From NCBI GenBank assembly GCA_034620365.1, contig JAQGEQ010000206.1:62001-126000 (forward strand): 64,000 nucleotides of DNA. The letters are read 5' to 3'. How positions within the stretch are numbered: the first letter of the stretch is position 1; each line of letters begins with the position of its first letter. Position numbers and translations under genes: made by a program. The notes beneath the pieces were generated by a model. The model saw nothing but the letters and a program-made list of their open reading frames with translations. It ran no database searches and was not told where the DNA came from. Below are positions 37,813-52,271 of the stretch, piece by piece. The stretch is from Pegea sp. RAD2-039. Its lineage: Eukaryota; Chordata; Thaliacea; Salpida; Salpidae.

Positions 37813-39567
37813 TTACATCAAAGAACCAAAAGGATTGTTTGGGTTGGTTGGTGTTTGTGATGGTTGTTGGACTTGAAAAGGATTAACTACTTGTTGTTGA
37901 GGTTGCATGTACATATTTGCATGATTGACTGGTTGCTGCATGGGTACCATACCAGTAAAATTCATCATTTGTACCTGAGAACCATACGCCGGTGGACGCA
38001 TCATACCATAAGCTGGTTGCTGCATTGGGACAAACGTTGTTGGCATCGATTGCATTGTGGTCATTGCTGGTGTATTGACTTGAAAGTTGTTGCCACCGGT
38101 AAGTTTTGGTTGAGTCATTGGTCCGAATATTTGGTGAGGTTTTTGACTTCCAGTAATATTTAGATTAGCAAGAACATTAGCCATCGAAGCTTCTAAGCTT
38201 GTATCTGTCACTTGGTTACCATTTGATGGCATTTGTTGCTGTGCTGGCATCTGTCCATTCAAAGGAATTGGTTTTAGGAGATCATTTGAACCAAAAAGGT
38301 CATCATTATTGGTCCAGGGTGCAGATGCTTGAACTGATTGCGAGGACTGAATAAAGTTACCACCAAATAAATCCTCAACTTTATTATCTTGGGTATTTGA
38401 TGTAGGCCATTTTGTACTTGGAGAACTTGTTAAGAGATCAATTTGTTGTAAGCCAGAGCTGAAAGCGTTTGTAGTAGCTGCTGTTGGTGCTGTTGGGTTA
38501 GCAGATGAGAACATGGTTTCTGTAGGTTTTGGATGATGGGAATTAGCAGACATCAATTGATTGAATATCTCTGCTTCTTCAGCAACTGCTTTTGCTTGAA
38601 CAACTTCTTTACTTTCAGTGTTGGTATTCGGTGATTTGGTGGTTGGAGCATGTATAGGTGTTCCTGCTTTAGTAGCAGTTCCTTTTCCAAATTTCTTTCC
38701 TTCCATACCAGCAATATGTTGAGATAATGCATCAAGGAGACTTTTTGGGGCTTTTGTAAGATCAGGAATATCCCCTTTATCAATTCCAACTTGCTCTGCT
38801 ACTTTGAGTAACTCAGAAACTTTGATTGTTCTTGTAAGAAACTTTTTATACAATTCTAAACCTTCTTTACACTGCTGCTTCTTCATCCCAAAAAATTTCT
38901 CTAATAAATTAATGATTCCATCATTGTAAGATGCAAACAATCGAATTAGATCTTTGAACAACATGTAGAAAGCTGCATTAATCACACCATTAGTAAGTTC
39001 ATTAGACCTAGGATCAAACTCAAGCAGTGCATCAAGTTGTTGTTGGATGATAGGCAAAGTCTTCAAAAGTTTTTCTGATGTAAGCATCTTTAATTGGCTT
39101 TCATCTTTTCCACGTTTCACTCTTGTAAAGTCGTAAGCAACCATTCGATAGGAAATCGCTTTTTCATTTAGGTACTTGGCATACTTTCTAATATAAGCTG
39201 ACATATCATATCCTTGTACTCCAGATTTATCTTGGAAAGTTGACAAATTAAAAAGGGTATTTCTTGAAGCAAGATGTTGCAAAAAACGTTCATGACCAAA
39301 GCAAGTTAAGTGATGAGTTGTAATAAGAGCTTTAAACACGACAACCCATTTGTTATTTTTCGTTCGTTCTACAATTGAATCTGCTAATTCAACAATGTTG
39401 ATATTTGGATTTGAAGTGAGAGCTTGTAAGTATTCAAGATGTTTCTTCTTTGGACCCATCACTTCAGTTGTACTGGCTTTGAGGACACTTTTTGTCAGGT
39501 CAGAACCCACAATAGTGTGTTGGGCAGCAGCTAATCTGTCCCCTATACTCTGACCACTTGACGTCAT
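37813..39567 (-). CDS. PICALM: PICALM/AP180-family clathrin assembly protein (ANTH domain)
   Basis: Endocytic adaptor binding PI(4,5)P2, clathrin and AP2 at the plasma membrane; it also sorts VAMP SNAREs (family knowledge). One coding exon, 584 aa (human PICALM about 652). The start is ATG at 39567 (MTSSGQSIGDRLAAAQH). The longer in-frame reading upstream begins at TTG, just after an acceptor (TATGCAG at 39621), and is 5'UTR. The ANTH domain spans about 5-290 with the PIP2-binding MGPKKKHLEYL (37-47), WVVVFKALITTHHL, ASRNTLFNLS and GVINAAFYMLFKDLIRLFA. The disordered tail carries DLF (VEDLFGG, DDLFGSN), DLL (IDLLTSS, NDLLKPI) and two NPF motifs (VVNPFQ, NNPFGSLM at the end), fitting clathrin, AP2 and EH-domain binding. 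Absence of introns in the coding part is unusual for this family. Confidence 0.95.
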   Translation of the reverse strand: MTSSGQSIGDRLAAAQHTIVGSDLTKSVLKASTTEVMGPKKKHLEYLQALTSNPNINIVELADSIVERTKNNKWVVVFKALITTHHLTCFGHERFLQHLASRNTLFNLSTFQDKSGVQGYDMSAYIRKYAKYLNEKAISYRMVAYDFTRVKRGKDESQLKMLTSEKLLKTLPIIQQQLDALLEFDPRSNELTNGVINAAFYMLFKDLIRLFASYNDGIINLLEKFFGMKKQQCKEGLELYKKFLTRTIKVSELLKVAEQVGIDKGDIPDLTKAPKSLLDALSQHIAGMEGKKFGKGTATKAGTPIHAPTTKSPNTNTESKEVVQAKAVAEEAEIFNQLMSANSHHPKPTETMFSSANPTAPTAATTNAFSSGLQQIDLLTSSPSTKWPTSNTQDNKVEDLFGGNFIQSSQSVQASAPWTNNDDLFGSNDLLKPIPLNGQMPAQQQMPSNGNQVTDTSLEASMANVLANLNITGSQKPHQIFGPMTQPKLTGGNNFQVNTPAMTTMQSMPTTFVPMQQPAYGMMRPPAYGSQVQMMNFTGMVPMQQPVNHANMYMQPQQQVVNPFQVQQPSQTPTNPNNPFGSLM

Positions 39568-42060
39568 ATTTGTTGTTTCAAAATAAATTTGTAAAACTAA
39601 GATTCCAATTTTAACCAAAACTGCATATAAAGAAAAAGGTTAAGTAGAAGAAAATTGTAAACATCAAATAACATTATTTTCAGGAGATATACCAAGAAAT
39701 CAAAACTTAAAATTTATATAAAAACATTGCCAAGTCATTAAGCAAACAAATCTTAATTTTTGTTATCAAAATAACAACTAACACAGCATTAAGTTTGTAG
39801 AATAAGCAATTGAATAATTTGAAGAATGTTGAATAAAATTAAAGACTAATTAAGCAAATAAAAGTAAAAAGTAAAGCATTTTAATGATACGGACACTTTG
39901 ATGTCACATAACACTTATTATACTAGATGCTTTGATGTTTTAATTAGGCAAGACTTCTACCACTAAGCACAAGATTTGTCTATAAAATAAGCTTCACTTA
40001 GCTTAGTTTTGCTAAAGAGCTTAACAAGTCATAGTGCTAATTTAATTTGACTGATTCAATTAAAGGAACTTGAATAAAGGTTTTTAGTTTATAAATTAAA
40101 TTTTTGAATCACACAAGTAAAATATCAATATAATTAAGAAGTAATATTATTACTTATTCAACAGAATAAATTGTTGACAACAAGTTACATATTTTTTACA
40201 TAAGTTTTCTAAACAAAGTATACTCATAACAATTTGGTAACATATTTATCACTATGTGATTAATGCATAAAATCAATTTAAACTAAAAATGAAACAAATA
40301 TCTTATAAAACATAATCAGCACATGAAAGTAAAATAACAAACTTGCTTTTTTAGATAACATTTTAACTCTTCAAACTAAACTTGACTTTAACATTTATTA
40401 AGTTATAAATGTAAATTAGAATATAAACAAATGTAAATAATATAAAATTAAATAAATATAACTTATTTCATTTATTATACAAACTTTGCCTAATAATACT
40501 TTTTTATAGTCATTAATCACATAAAATAGTTTGGTACAAATTCAAAAATATAAATCAAAAAAGATAGATATCAATTACTATTATAGTTAATTGATTATCA
40601 ATAAATATAGTCTTATAAAGAATTCTTTAAAATGTTATACTCGAAGATAATAACTTAGAAAGGAAAGAATTATAGAATAAGTAAAAATTTATATTCTATT
40701 TCTATCAATTAGAATTAACTTTATTACTTAATAAGGACTTTCAGATAAAAGCATAATAGTATTAATACTTAATTATTCAGAATATTTACATTTTGCATTT
40801 AAGTAAAATACTTAAATATTATAGATTTCTTCATATAAAATTGTGTTAAAAAACTAATTTCTTATAAGTAGCATAAATTCTTTCAACTTATAACTTAAAA
40901 AGAACTATAATCATTCACATTTAAAGGACCATGAACAATTTCAATGAACAAAATTTATTTTTTCTAACTAAAATTAAGATTTAAAAAAGAAAGTAACAAA
41001 CAAACTTAGAAGTTACATAAGATTTAGAAAAAGACCTTACAGAACATTTTGAACTACTTAAAAAAAAAAGTTGAAAATAAAATTTTAATAAAACATAATG
41101 AGACATGAGAAAATGACATTATATCAGAAGTGCAAATGTCAAGTATAAAAACTTGTTTCTATTCAAGAGTTGTATATATAGGTAACATACCCTAAACAGT
41201 TGAAAGGTTTTTGAAGTATTATATACATTTGAAAATTTCAACTTTGACAAGTATGTAGCTAAAATAATTAATAACAGAAATACTTCAAAATAATTTAGTT
41301 CAAGAACTTTAAACATATGTTATATAAAAATGTGAAACTGTAAAAAATCTTTTCAAAAAATAGGAAAATTTTAGTAAAATTATAAAAGATTTTTATATTA
41401 TTTTTTATAAAAGCCCCAAAAAAAGTTAAAACAAACTTAAAATGGCAATAAATTTGACATTAAAAAATAAATTCTAAATACATATTTGAATTAAATTATT
41501 CAATAAAAATACTGAAGAAACCAACAGGTATTTAAACTAATCTACAAGTATCATCATTAAAAAATAGAATATCTAAGTTAATTACAATTCAATAACTATA
41601 TGAAATATTTACCAGATAAAAAATAATTGACTGTTTTATTTATATTATTTAAAACGTCCATAAATTTATAAACTTTGTTTTACCATTAATAGTTTTTAAG
41701 CAGTTTAAATTTAAAAATCACCGAAAAAAGTATTTTAAATATATAATTATTGAAACAGTTTCAAATAAACTACTAGTTAAATTTCTGTTATAAAAAAATC
41801 AATAATACACGACTATTTACATAAGAAGTACTCACTTTTATAAAAGATATCTTTATTTATCACAAGAATTGTCCTATCATGGCATTTTCAACTTGACATC
41901 AAACAAATATTCACTATCTTGCTTACTTCTCAGCTAAAATCCTTTAATCAAAAGTTTCTAACGAAATCACAACAAGAAACAACTTACTTACTACACTACA
42001 TACGAACAACTAACTGAATTTGAGCCAGTGACACTGAATACTGAGTTTTTACAGTGAAAT
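39568..42060 (-). other. PICALM: PICALM 5'UTR intron and putative first exon
   Basis: The coding exon begins at 39620 after acceptor ATATGCAG. The best matching donor upstream is AAAA|GTGAGT at 41836/41835, leaving an untranslated exon from about 42060 (start site not determined) to 41836 and an intron of about 2.2 kb. The intron is AT-rich and shows no nested gene; the ORF at 41119-41316 is judged spurious. Confidence 0.45.
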
Positions 42061-45000
42061 TAAAAAACGATTTTAATTTTTTTTTTGTAAAAAACATTAC
42101 TGAAAATCAATATTTTCGACTATAGGTATAAAAATATGTTTTTATACTTAAGGTGCTAAAAAAATTTAAGTTGTTTATATTTATTTTAAGGTTTTACTTT
42201 TCATTCATTACCAAATAAGGTTAAAATGAAAAACGAAAAAGTACAGGTTAATCTAAAGGTGCGGTGATCAATAATAATAAAAACATTAGTTATAAGGTTA
42301 TTATTATTAGTCGTGTAATACAGCTACTATCTAACAAGAATATAACTTAAAGTAATAATGCTATGTTTTAGACTTTCACTTTCTTAAGTCGATGTTATGC
42401 CCAAGTCTTGTTATAAGTAGCATAAATTATTTTTCAACTGATAATAGTATGTATTCAAGTAATTTCTTTCTTCTTAAAGTTAATGAAAAAACAGCTAAAA
42501 ATGTTAAACTTTTCATTTTTATGCTGCTCTTTTTTATTCACGTATGATTCATTTAATTAATGTTTGAGATCAATTTAAGTGCCACCATAAATCTTAAGTA
42601 TATTTAAATTTCTAAAAAAAATTGTTGGAAATTATATTCATGTGATAGTTGTTAAATTACCAGAAAAGAAAGTAAAGTTTCCAAAAGTTAACTAAATTTT
42701 TTAAAGAAAGTTTACTTAAGTTGTCAAAAATAGCCTTTGTTTCAAAGGTGGTTTATTGCTATTAAGTAGTTAGTTACTGTAATAACAATTTATTTAAAAA
42801 AATATTAACCTGTATAATAATTACTTGAATATGTTGCTTTTTCGACAATTATGAACTAAAATCGGACTGAAAATAAGAATCTAATGTGCAATTAATATTT
42901 AGAACCAATATTTTTATGTAAATTTTAGAAGTATTAATGACTCATTTATGCTAATTTAATAATTAGATCGTGTTTATTTTGTATGAAAACAGCTTTAATT
43001 GACTGTTGTTTACTTTTATTATTTTTTATACTTTTTTCTTACTTATATTCTAATAAAACTATTTTTTTAAACTCACGCCTTAGTAACACTTATTTTATTC
43101 AGGCTCAATTTAAAAATTTTTCGAAAAACGCTAGATTGATTTATCCCCTTGATCTGAAAATTTATTAAAAACTTAAATAAGCATTATTCCCACCAGATGA
43201 AGGTACTAAAGATTTACATATTGCTTTGCTAGATGAATTATTAAAATATAGATTATTAGCTAAATTATCAATTTAGCAGGAAAAAATATTTTTGAACTTA
43301 TAGCCATGATATATATTGTATTGTATTCACATCTAAACTAACTTATAAAGTAACTTAAACAGTTTTTACAAATATTTCTTTGTTTTGTAAACATTAAAAC
43401 ATAATTAAATCAAACAACCTTTTAAGATTACACATTATACTTGCTTAAGTCTTTTAAACAATGTTTGAAAGCATATACAAAGAAAAGTTGTTATTATGCA
43501 GTTTTGAATTGAAAACATTAAAAAATTGATTGATATTTCCCCTTAGTAGCTTGTAATTTTTTAAGCAATATTAGTTTTTTTAACCTCCTTCTTAAAAAAA
43601 TACGTGATTGTCATCATTAATATGATCTAAGGTTGTATGCTACAGCTAACTAAGTCTATTTTTTTGGGAATTTTTGTATAAGCTTATTGTACGAGTCATC
43701 TCATTTTAAATGGCAAGATAGAGTTTAATAGTCAATTAATCTTATAAATCTTTTTATATGTTAAAATGACAGACTTAGTTGTAAAGACTTGCATGTTCTA
43801 CAATGTAGTTTGTATATAATGATAGAAGACATTTTTAAACACAAAATTGTCAATGATGGTGATCAGTCTTGTAAGAATTTCCAAACTTCTTTGATAAGTT
43901 TCCAATTTTATTCAGAAAGCACTGTTAGCCACAACTGAGCACTTTTAGGTTATAACTTAAGTAAATGAAGATGTAGACTGATTCATGATGGTTGAATTTC
44001 AGACTTGCATGAGCTTCGGTGGAAAACATTTTTTTAATCTTAATTTTGTCGGTAATCCTGGCTTGCCAAAACATAAATTTCTCAAAATCTTTTTTGATAA
44101 TTAAAAACGAGTAATTAAGGTTGATTTTCAGATATTCTAGACGAACATATCTAAAAACTTTCATTTAAAAATCATAGACATTAAAAACTTCTTTAAGATT
44201 ATAATTTTTTAAAGTATACATGCTACTGAAGTGAAAAGAAATTCTAGATATCTTTTCTTATCTTGTTTCTCAGAATATTATATAGATCAAATATAACCAA
44301 AGACGCGAACAACTAGCAAGGCTAATTCGGAGTTTAATGCTCAAAGCAACTTTTACCAAATCTAGATATTGGTATTACTTTAGTAATGTAAATAAGTTCC
44401 TAGGTTGAAAGTCTTGGTTAATACTTCATAGTAAAAAGTTGGAGATGAATGGTTTTACCAATTATCAAATCCACAAAGTACTAGAAAAGATCTTTATGAA
44501 ATTCATCATCAAATTGAAATGATTAAACTGACATATCAGTCTTATAGAGGGTTTACTCTTAACCATTAAGTTAATTTTTTGTTTTTGTTGAAACAAATCT
44601 GTCATTACTAGTACTTTGTAACTTATAATTTGATTATTTATAAAGAAAAAGTTGTAGAAATAGTTACAAAAATAAAGATCAACTACATAGTTAAAAAAGT
44701 TGCCACTAAACTACTAACCTTGTATTTCGTTTACAAAAAAATTCAATTCTGTTTAGTCATAAACTATTTTTAATCTGATAAGTTAAAGCAATTTTCTACC
44801 ATACAGATATCAACAATTTATAAAGTGTCACTCAGCATTTTAAGAGGATTAAATCTTTAATGTTTACAACCAAAAGTGTAATTTTGTCTTTATTTTGTAA
44901 TTTTCGTAAAAATTTTATAACAAATTATATGCCTGACCTTATTATGTCTACTCTTATTGATAGACATTGAGTAGTTAAGTATACTTTGCAATTTATAATG

Positions 45001-48000
45001 ATTTATACGATTTAAAAGTATTTTACTTTAAGAAAGTGCCTTAATATTACAAATCTTTAAACGCACTTCGTTTAAAAAGATCTAAAGTTAAGAGGCTTCC
45101 CAAATATATTCAATAAGATCTATTTTTTGTGTCATGGTTTTTTTTAAATTATAATGTTACTTTAAAAACGTCATATGAATAACATGAGTGTAACTAGCAG
45201 AATGATAGCGGCTAGTTTTTAAATATAGAATGAATTTTAGAGTATGAAAATGCACTAAAAGTTAAATTTATCCGTAAAAATTCCAAAGCCGGCAACTAGA
45301 ACACTAAGAAACATTCAAGATACAAAAGAAACAGAGCGGCTTGTTGATAACAGTGTATATTTACTGTTGTGGTTACGTTTCTCAAAATTAGTTCAAGTAA
45401 ATAATAAAGTGTACATTCTATACTAATAATTACATTTTTAGAAACTTACTTAAAATAAAAATTAATCTTGTTGTTTTTAACTCAAAGCATTAGTAGTAGA
45501 CATCAAATAAACAAACTGTTACCGAATCATTTTAATAATATCAGAAACAGTTTAAGATCAAAATCATAACTTTTTTCAAACAGATTTTCTTTAACTCTTA
45601 GCATTAAAAGAGCTGAAAATCTTTATTCCGGAAGCATTGAGTCATTTATCCGGCAAAACTCTGTCTATACTTTTCTTATCTCTCTGACTTATCATGATGT
45701 TTATCACGATCCTATAGCCTTGTGAGTGTAACGTCATTTCTTCGTGATATTTACGACAATGATTGATGGAGAGGATTTGATCAATTTGCTAAATTTGTTT
45801 TTATATATTTCAAAAATAATCTTTTTAATGGAAATAAATGAAAGATAAAAAATTACTTTTATAAAATTGGCGTTTATAAAAGATTTTTGATTTAAGAACT
45901 GACCTTTTTTATTTTTTTGTAAAGTTAAGAGGTTTAAGTTGGTTTGTAACTTTTGGATCTCCTTTTTAATTAACTTCGTTAGAAATTAAAAAAAAAATCA
46001 GCTAAAATTTAGAATTTAATTTAAATTGAAAAATTGTTTGAAGAATCATGTTAAGGTTATTTGGAAGACAATTTTTTAGGAGGTTATTTTACTGATTAGC
46101 AAAATAGAAAGATTTAAGTTTAAATATTCATTTGAAATTATTAGATTCAAAATTTATATTTGATCTTATTTTAGATTTGAAACTGTTAAACGTTTATAGC
46201 CGAAATAACTTTCTGATTATAATGATAATGTTATAATAACTTACTATCTTTTGATTTTTTAAATAAGTTGGCAATATTTTAATTTAATTAAAGAATGATT
46301 TCAGTATGATCTAAAAAAAAACAACTAAAAAATAATGTCCCAGATCTTGTCTTTAAAACTATATCAAGTGATTAAAAGGTTAAAAATTGGTTCAAAAAAA
46401 TAAGTAAAAAGTTGAATATTTATTAACTTTCATTCATTAGTTATTATAATAATCGTTATAGTGATAAACAAATAAAATGTTGTTATTTTAGTTGTTTAAA
46501 TGACTAAATCAACTTGGTAGAAATATTCTTTCAAGGAACTAAAAACTTAGTTTTTTATGGTTGTATTGTAATTAATGTCTCTTGATCTGAAAATTTGTAA
46601 AGCATTAGTTGCTACATTCAATTTTTTGGTTACTTCAAAATTATTTTACAAATTTACTTTACATTATTATCTTTTGAAATTATAATATCAAAATAATTGC
46701 ATTTAAAAATTCACAAATGTAACTTTGTTTTTACATTATGTATGACTTGTAAATGTTGGCTTGTTTCGTAAAACTGAACTAAATATTATATAGCTTTAAA
46801 AAAGCAAGTTTTTACAAAAGCATAAAACAGAGAGACCTTCTCCCTCCCTATTTTTAGTAACTAAAAGTTTTCAAAGATTTGGCGATCACACAAAACAAAA
46901 ATAATGTTGTACTGACAATATTTAACAAAAAAACAATATTATTAGTCCTCTAATTTAGACAAATATTCCTGTATGCTGCTAGTCTGCTGCTAGCAATGTA
47001 ACTTACTTAAGGTCGTGATGATTAACTTTACCAAATTTCGTTTTGTATATTTGTTCTTGTCTCACAGCTGAAAAAATGCTTTCATTTTGACTGCTAAAAT
47101 TTTGGGTACCAACGAAATTGGTTTGAATTCTATGTAGATAAAACTTCTTTGATGTTTTACTTGAATCGATTCAGCTTCTTAATCTATAGTAATCCTCCAA
47201 AAATACTCAAACTCTTAAAATAGTTTGTTTTACAAATTATTATTGTTTATTGGCCCAGGGTGTTTATGAGTCATGCTATAAGACACATTATTGAGTTATT
47301 ATGTAGCCTTCTCAAACATAATCTTTCTAAATATTTAGTAAATACTTCAAGTCAAATTATTTCAAATTCACTAAACATTTAGTTCTTTAACAAAAATATC
47401 AGTTGAAACAAAGCTTTTATATTAGATAGTTAGTTAATTATGGCTCTTTATATTTAGAATACTATTTTTTAAATTACTTTTTTCTTTTTGTTTGGTACAA
47501 ATAAAAATCTTTTTAAATAATTTTTAATGGAAAAACTCTTAATTATTTTAAATTTAGATAACTGTAATTTACAATTAACTATAGTTTTTTATATGAAATT
47601 TCGCATTTCTTACATCAATACTTTTGTATTGCTTTTGTTGGGTTGTTTTTAAAGTATGGAGCTAGATTTTCTTTTAATATGAGATATAAGAGTAGTTGTT
47701 GTGAATGTTTAATAACAGGTATATGAAAAAAACGGTTGTTCAAAACGTTTTGAAGTATCACTAGTAATAATTTTAAAAAAATGCTTGGCTTAACTTTCCA
47801 GTATTATATTTAAGAATTTATAAGCAAAGTAAGCTACTAATTGAATTTTTTACAAGTTTGTTGTCAGATATTTTATTGTTACTGGCAAAGCATAAACCAG
47901 TTTTTCTTTTGATGTTTATTTTTTTAAAGGTTAGTAGATAGTTACTTAACAACAAGCTGGGTGGCAACAACTACCTAATTGTATTTATTTATTATTTGAA

Positions 48001-51000
48001 ATAAACCTGCTTAAATTTTATGCCAAATTTCGTATGAAATTGCTGTAATCATAATTTTATCTTCAAATGTAACTGAATTTAATGAACTGATTTTAAGGTT
48101 TTTCATTATTGTTTAGATCTTATCAAGTGACTTCTTACAGATAGAGATTGCATCAGAGCCAGCATGCTGTTTGTCACTTATATGAATATCCTGAACGATA
48201 ATTTATATCGTGACTTGAGTTTGAAAAACTCAAAGTTTTGGGTTATTTTTTGTAATTGACCCAAAAGAGATTGGTATGGCACGCCATGGTAAAATGACAA
48301 AGTATCCGGTAGTAGCTGCATTATAATGACGTAGTCTCTGCTTGTTTGTAGAAGATCTTGTGATTATATGCTGATGTAATTCAGCTGAAGTATACTAAAC
48401 AGATCATTTAGTCTTTCAAATTCTAAACCTTGAAGCCTTTGGAAATTTGCTTAAACTTATATTGAGCAAAACCATTTTCTTAGAAACAAAATAATCTAGA
48501 AAAGCTTAAACTTTCAATTGCAAATTTTAAAAGAATTTTATGTTTTAAATTTAGAAATTTAGGTAGGTTTGAAAAGAAAGAATCTTTTTAAAACACTTGT
48601 ACAACAATATTGACTGTTTGAAAATACACTAAATAAATAAATAAACTTTGTACACATATAAACAAGCGAAAAATAACAGCTAAAACAATCATTCTTTAAT
48701 ATTTGCATCTAAATCCTTTTCTTGTTTTTTATTTTAAAAATAATAGAAATAAGCGGCAAATGATTTATTTAATTTTTAGGTTATAAAAAACCAACTATAA
48801 CAAATATTTTTCAAAACTTTCTGTAAATTGTATCAGTTTTCGATTAAAAACTAAAAGTAAAGCCAAGATTTTTAAACTGATTAAAGTTATAATTTGAATT
48901 CAAAATTTGCAATTACAATAAAAAATTTTATAATCTCTAAAAATTGTTGAACTTAAAAAGAATCAAAATCACTTTTATAGTATACGCCAAGGTTCTATTT
49001 CCGTTGAATCAAAGCGGGAAATAAACAAGCAGACTCCGTTTAAAGATTGATTACATTAAACACCAAGGCATATTAATCAGCTTCTTTTGAACAAAGCAAA
49101 AGAGATATCTGAGCAAAAATTGAAAGCTGGCTCAAATGAGCGATTATTTCCGGTTGAAGATCTTATCAGAAGTCTTGTCCAATGTCGGTAATATTAAAAA
49201 CAGAATCTCGGAAAAGATTGAAACGTTATTGTAATCCGATACAATCCGATAGTATTCGTTACTTGAAAACTTTGTAAGTAAACCCGATGTATTTTGTACT
49301 TGATTTATATTTATCTTATTTAACAAGTGTCATGACGAGATGATATCAAAATAGTAAGTTAACACTTGTCAACTCTTAGTATTTACGAGACTACTAAGTT
49401 TTATATCAAACTAAAATAAATAATTATTTCTTCTTATTGAGGTATCATCTCTGTCAGTTATTTCTTTTTTTAACAGTCTCATGAGCATTTTGTTAAAAGT
49501 TTACTCTTTTAAAAACTATTTGAAATCTACTTTAATTGAATTAGTTTACAAATTCTTCAGATTTAAGTTAATATTTTTACTTTATATTACATAAGTAGTC
49601 CAAGAAGACATGAAAATCGGTAAACGTCTTATGATTTACTGATCAAATTTATGAAGAAAGAAAAATGCTTAATATTTTTGGGCAATATTTAAATTCTAGT
49701 GTTATCTTTTATTGTATAAAAAATTGTTGTATATAAAATAAGTTAAATCTCTTTTAATTAAAAATTAGCTTGATATCTCTAGCATCGGCTTAACTCTGTT
49801 AAAATCACAGATTCTTATTTAATTTTAAAATCATTTGTTAAAAAATTAGTTATAGGAGAAAACATTACAGAGTAAAAGAGATTTTAGAAGGTTATATTTA
49901 AATTAATTCTAAATTTATTCTCAAAGTTTTTAAATTGGTTTAGTCAGGAATAGTTTTCTTTTTTTGTTTACTGGATATAGTGAATACAGTTGATAGTTAA
50001 AATCATACTTTTTTTAGCTAGCTGACATGACTCATAGGCCCTTAAACAATTCTTCTAAAGTTTCTCAACCCATAACATGTAAAAATTAATGTTAATTCCC
50101 CTAATAAACTTTAACTTAATCATGACCCTTTCTTATAAAAACCTTAAGTTGAAATTCTATTTTGTTTTAAAATAGCAAAACACTTATCAGAAAAAACCTT
50201 CTACTATAATCTGAAAGTTTTGAAAAAAAAGATTTTTTTATTACTTGTGTTTATTCTCTTTTGAATGTTTATTTCATTAAACAGTTATAGAAATAACTAC
50301 GGTCATAAATGATGTCAAATTTAATTTGAAAATATTCATTTGTTTAAATTTGTAATGATTTTAGATTTACATTAGAATATTTTTAATCTTTTCATCATTC
50401 TTGACTGGCGAGTATTTCTAGAAATTGAATTCAGAGTATAAAACTGAATTTTATATAAAATAGTTTTAAATAAATTTGTCAAAAAATCCATTTTAAGTAA
50501 CTATAAAAGTTTCTTTAAATCTTTCAAATCTATTATTTATAAAATATTACAATTTATCCAGAATAGATTTCTAGGCAAGCAATTTGTATTTTTTTACTTT
50601 TCTTTCTGATCTTCTTAAAATCAGATAATTAATTAAAAATAACGGGTGGATTCTTAAAGTATCAAATATCGAAAACTTTCTTTAAGCATCATTCAAATTA
50701 AAATGGATGAACATAGTTTCGTTAACCTGTAAGAAAAATGATAGATTGCTTCTTGCTTAAATCATTTTGCACCTTGTACAAGAGGGAACAAAGTTTGTAT
50801 TATTGTAAAAGTAAGATGATTAATTTGTTTTAGTTTGAAATTTCATTTTGAAAACGAAATAATTTTGTTTTACTAAAATTAAATAATGTTTTTCAAAGGT
50901 TATTTTTGTGAATATAGAAATTTATAAAGTTATATTTCTGATACAAGCTTTGATGATTTGATTAAATTTCGAAAAACATAAAACTACAGCTTAATTACAT

Positions 51001-52271
51001 GAAACCATTTTAATGTGAAAACATTTAGTCTTTAGAAAGTTTGCTAAAGACAAAACTTGGCTTGAAGATATTTCATGAAAGGTCACAACCGGTAGATCTT
51101 TAATTTACTTATTATTTATCGCGTGCAAACCAAAATTGAAAGTTTGTCATCAGCTACTTCATACTGTGAAAGACCATGTAACTAGAAAGATTGTATTTAT
51201 TTTTATAATTCTTTGATATATTTTTTGCTTACTGTTTTTATCAGTTTATTAAAAAAAACATTTGACTGTATGACTAGGCCACTAACATAGATAAAATAAA
51301 AACCTTTGAATAAGTCTAAGCTGTCTTTGATACAGATTTATTTTTAGATAATTTTAATGAAAATTTTTTTCATTACCTTATCTCTTTAATAAGAACATGT
51401 TTTATTATTTTCTTATCTATTTATACTGATTATGAAAAGTTTGCTCTTATAAGATCAGAGAGTTTTTGCTAATCAAAACTGAACCAAAAGAATACATTTT
51501 TGTTTTGGCAGCTTAAATTTTCAAAACAGAAATTTAAGTTGTCTAATAATAAACCTGTTTATTTTCACCAAGGCAACTGTTTGCTGTAGTTTGTAATTTT
51601 TTAGATTATTTGTTAAACTGAAATTTTTAGTAATAATAACGAAACTTTTATACGAGCTACAACCGTGATATGAATACTTGGTTTGTTTGTAATTAAACTT
51701 TAATCTTAAATTATCAAATTATATCAACGTAATTACTATATTGAAAATTTTCAATCTAACAAATTTTTGTCATAACTAAATTATATTTGAAACTGTAATA
51801 TCAATCAAACTTTTATACCGTTGCACTTTTTTAAATATTCAAATAAATTAATTAGTAATTGAATAAATTAAAGAAATTTGGTGAAACGTTTTTGTGAGAA
51901 AATGTTAATACTTTATTGTAATCATAAACAGCTTGAGAAAGTATAAATGCAAATAAGTGGATATCTTAATTAGAAAATAAACAAAATAATCACAAAATGT
52001 TGAGTCAAATTATAGATTAGTAATTTTTATAAACAAATTTCATTTGATCTAAAAAAAATTCTGATCCCTATTTTTATTAAAACAAATAAACAGGGATAAG
52101 AATTATGTTTGTATAAAGTAGATTTGATAACATTCACAACAAAGTATACTGATAAATTTCAGGCTACTTAAGACATTTTTTTAACTTTAAAAACGTTTTT
52201 AATTTATGCTGAACGTAAGTTTATTTTAAATCAAAATTAAATTTAATTCTAAATTCAGATCAGGCAAAAAT
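42061..52271. other. Large gene-poor region
   Basis: About 10 kb of AT-rich DNA without a supportable gene. An ORF at 42983-43168 begins MKTALIDCCLLLLFFILFSY and resembles a signal anchor, but has no splice, poly(A) or homology support. ORFs at 43925-44164 and 49144-49326 look like chance. Slightly GC-richer patches near 48120-48400 and 49000-49260 hold nothing I could name. Confidence 0.4.

Noticed and set aside
37864..39553. Plus-strand and other-frame ORFs across the PICALM exon
   Set aside because: Shadows of the real minus-strand coding sequence.
39568..39620. N-terminal extension of PICALM by 17 residues (VKIGILVLQIYFETTN)
   Set aside because: The frame opens at a TTG directly after a splice acceptor; family members start at the MTSSGQ-equivalent Met.
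42983..43168. ORF starting MKTALIDCCLLLLFFILFSY, signal-anchor-like
   Set aside because: Hydrophobic runs arise easily in T-rich DNA; no splice sites, poly(A) signal or homology support, unlike the 52-kb candidate.
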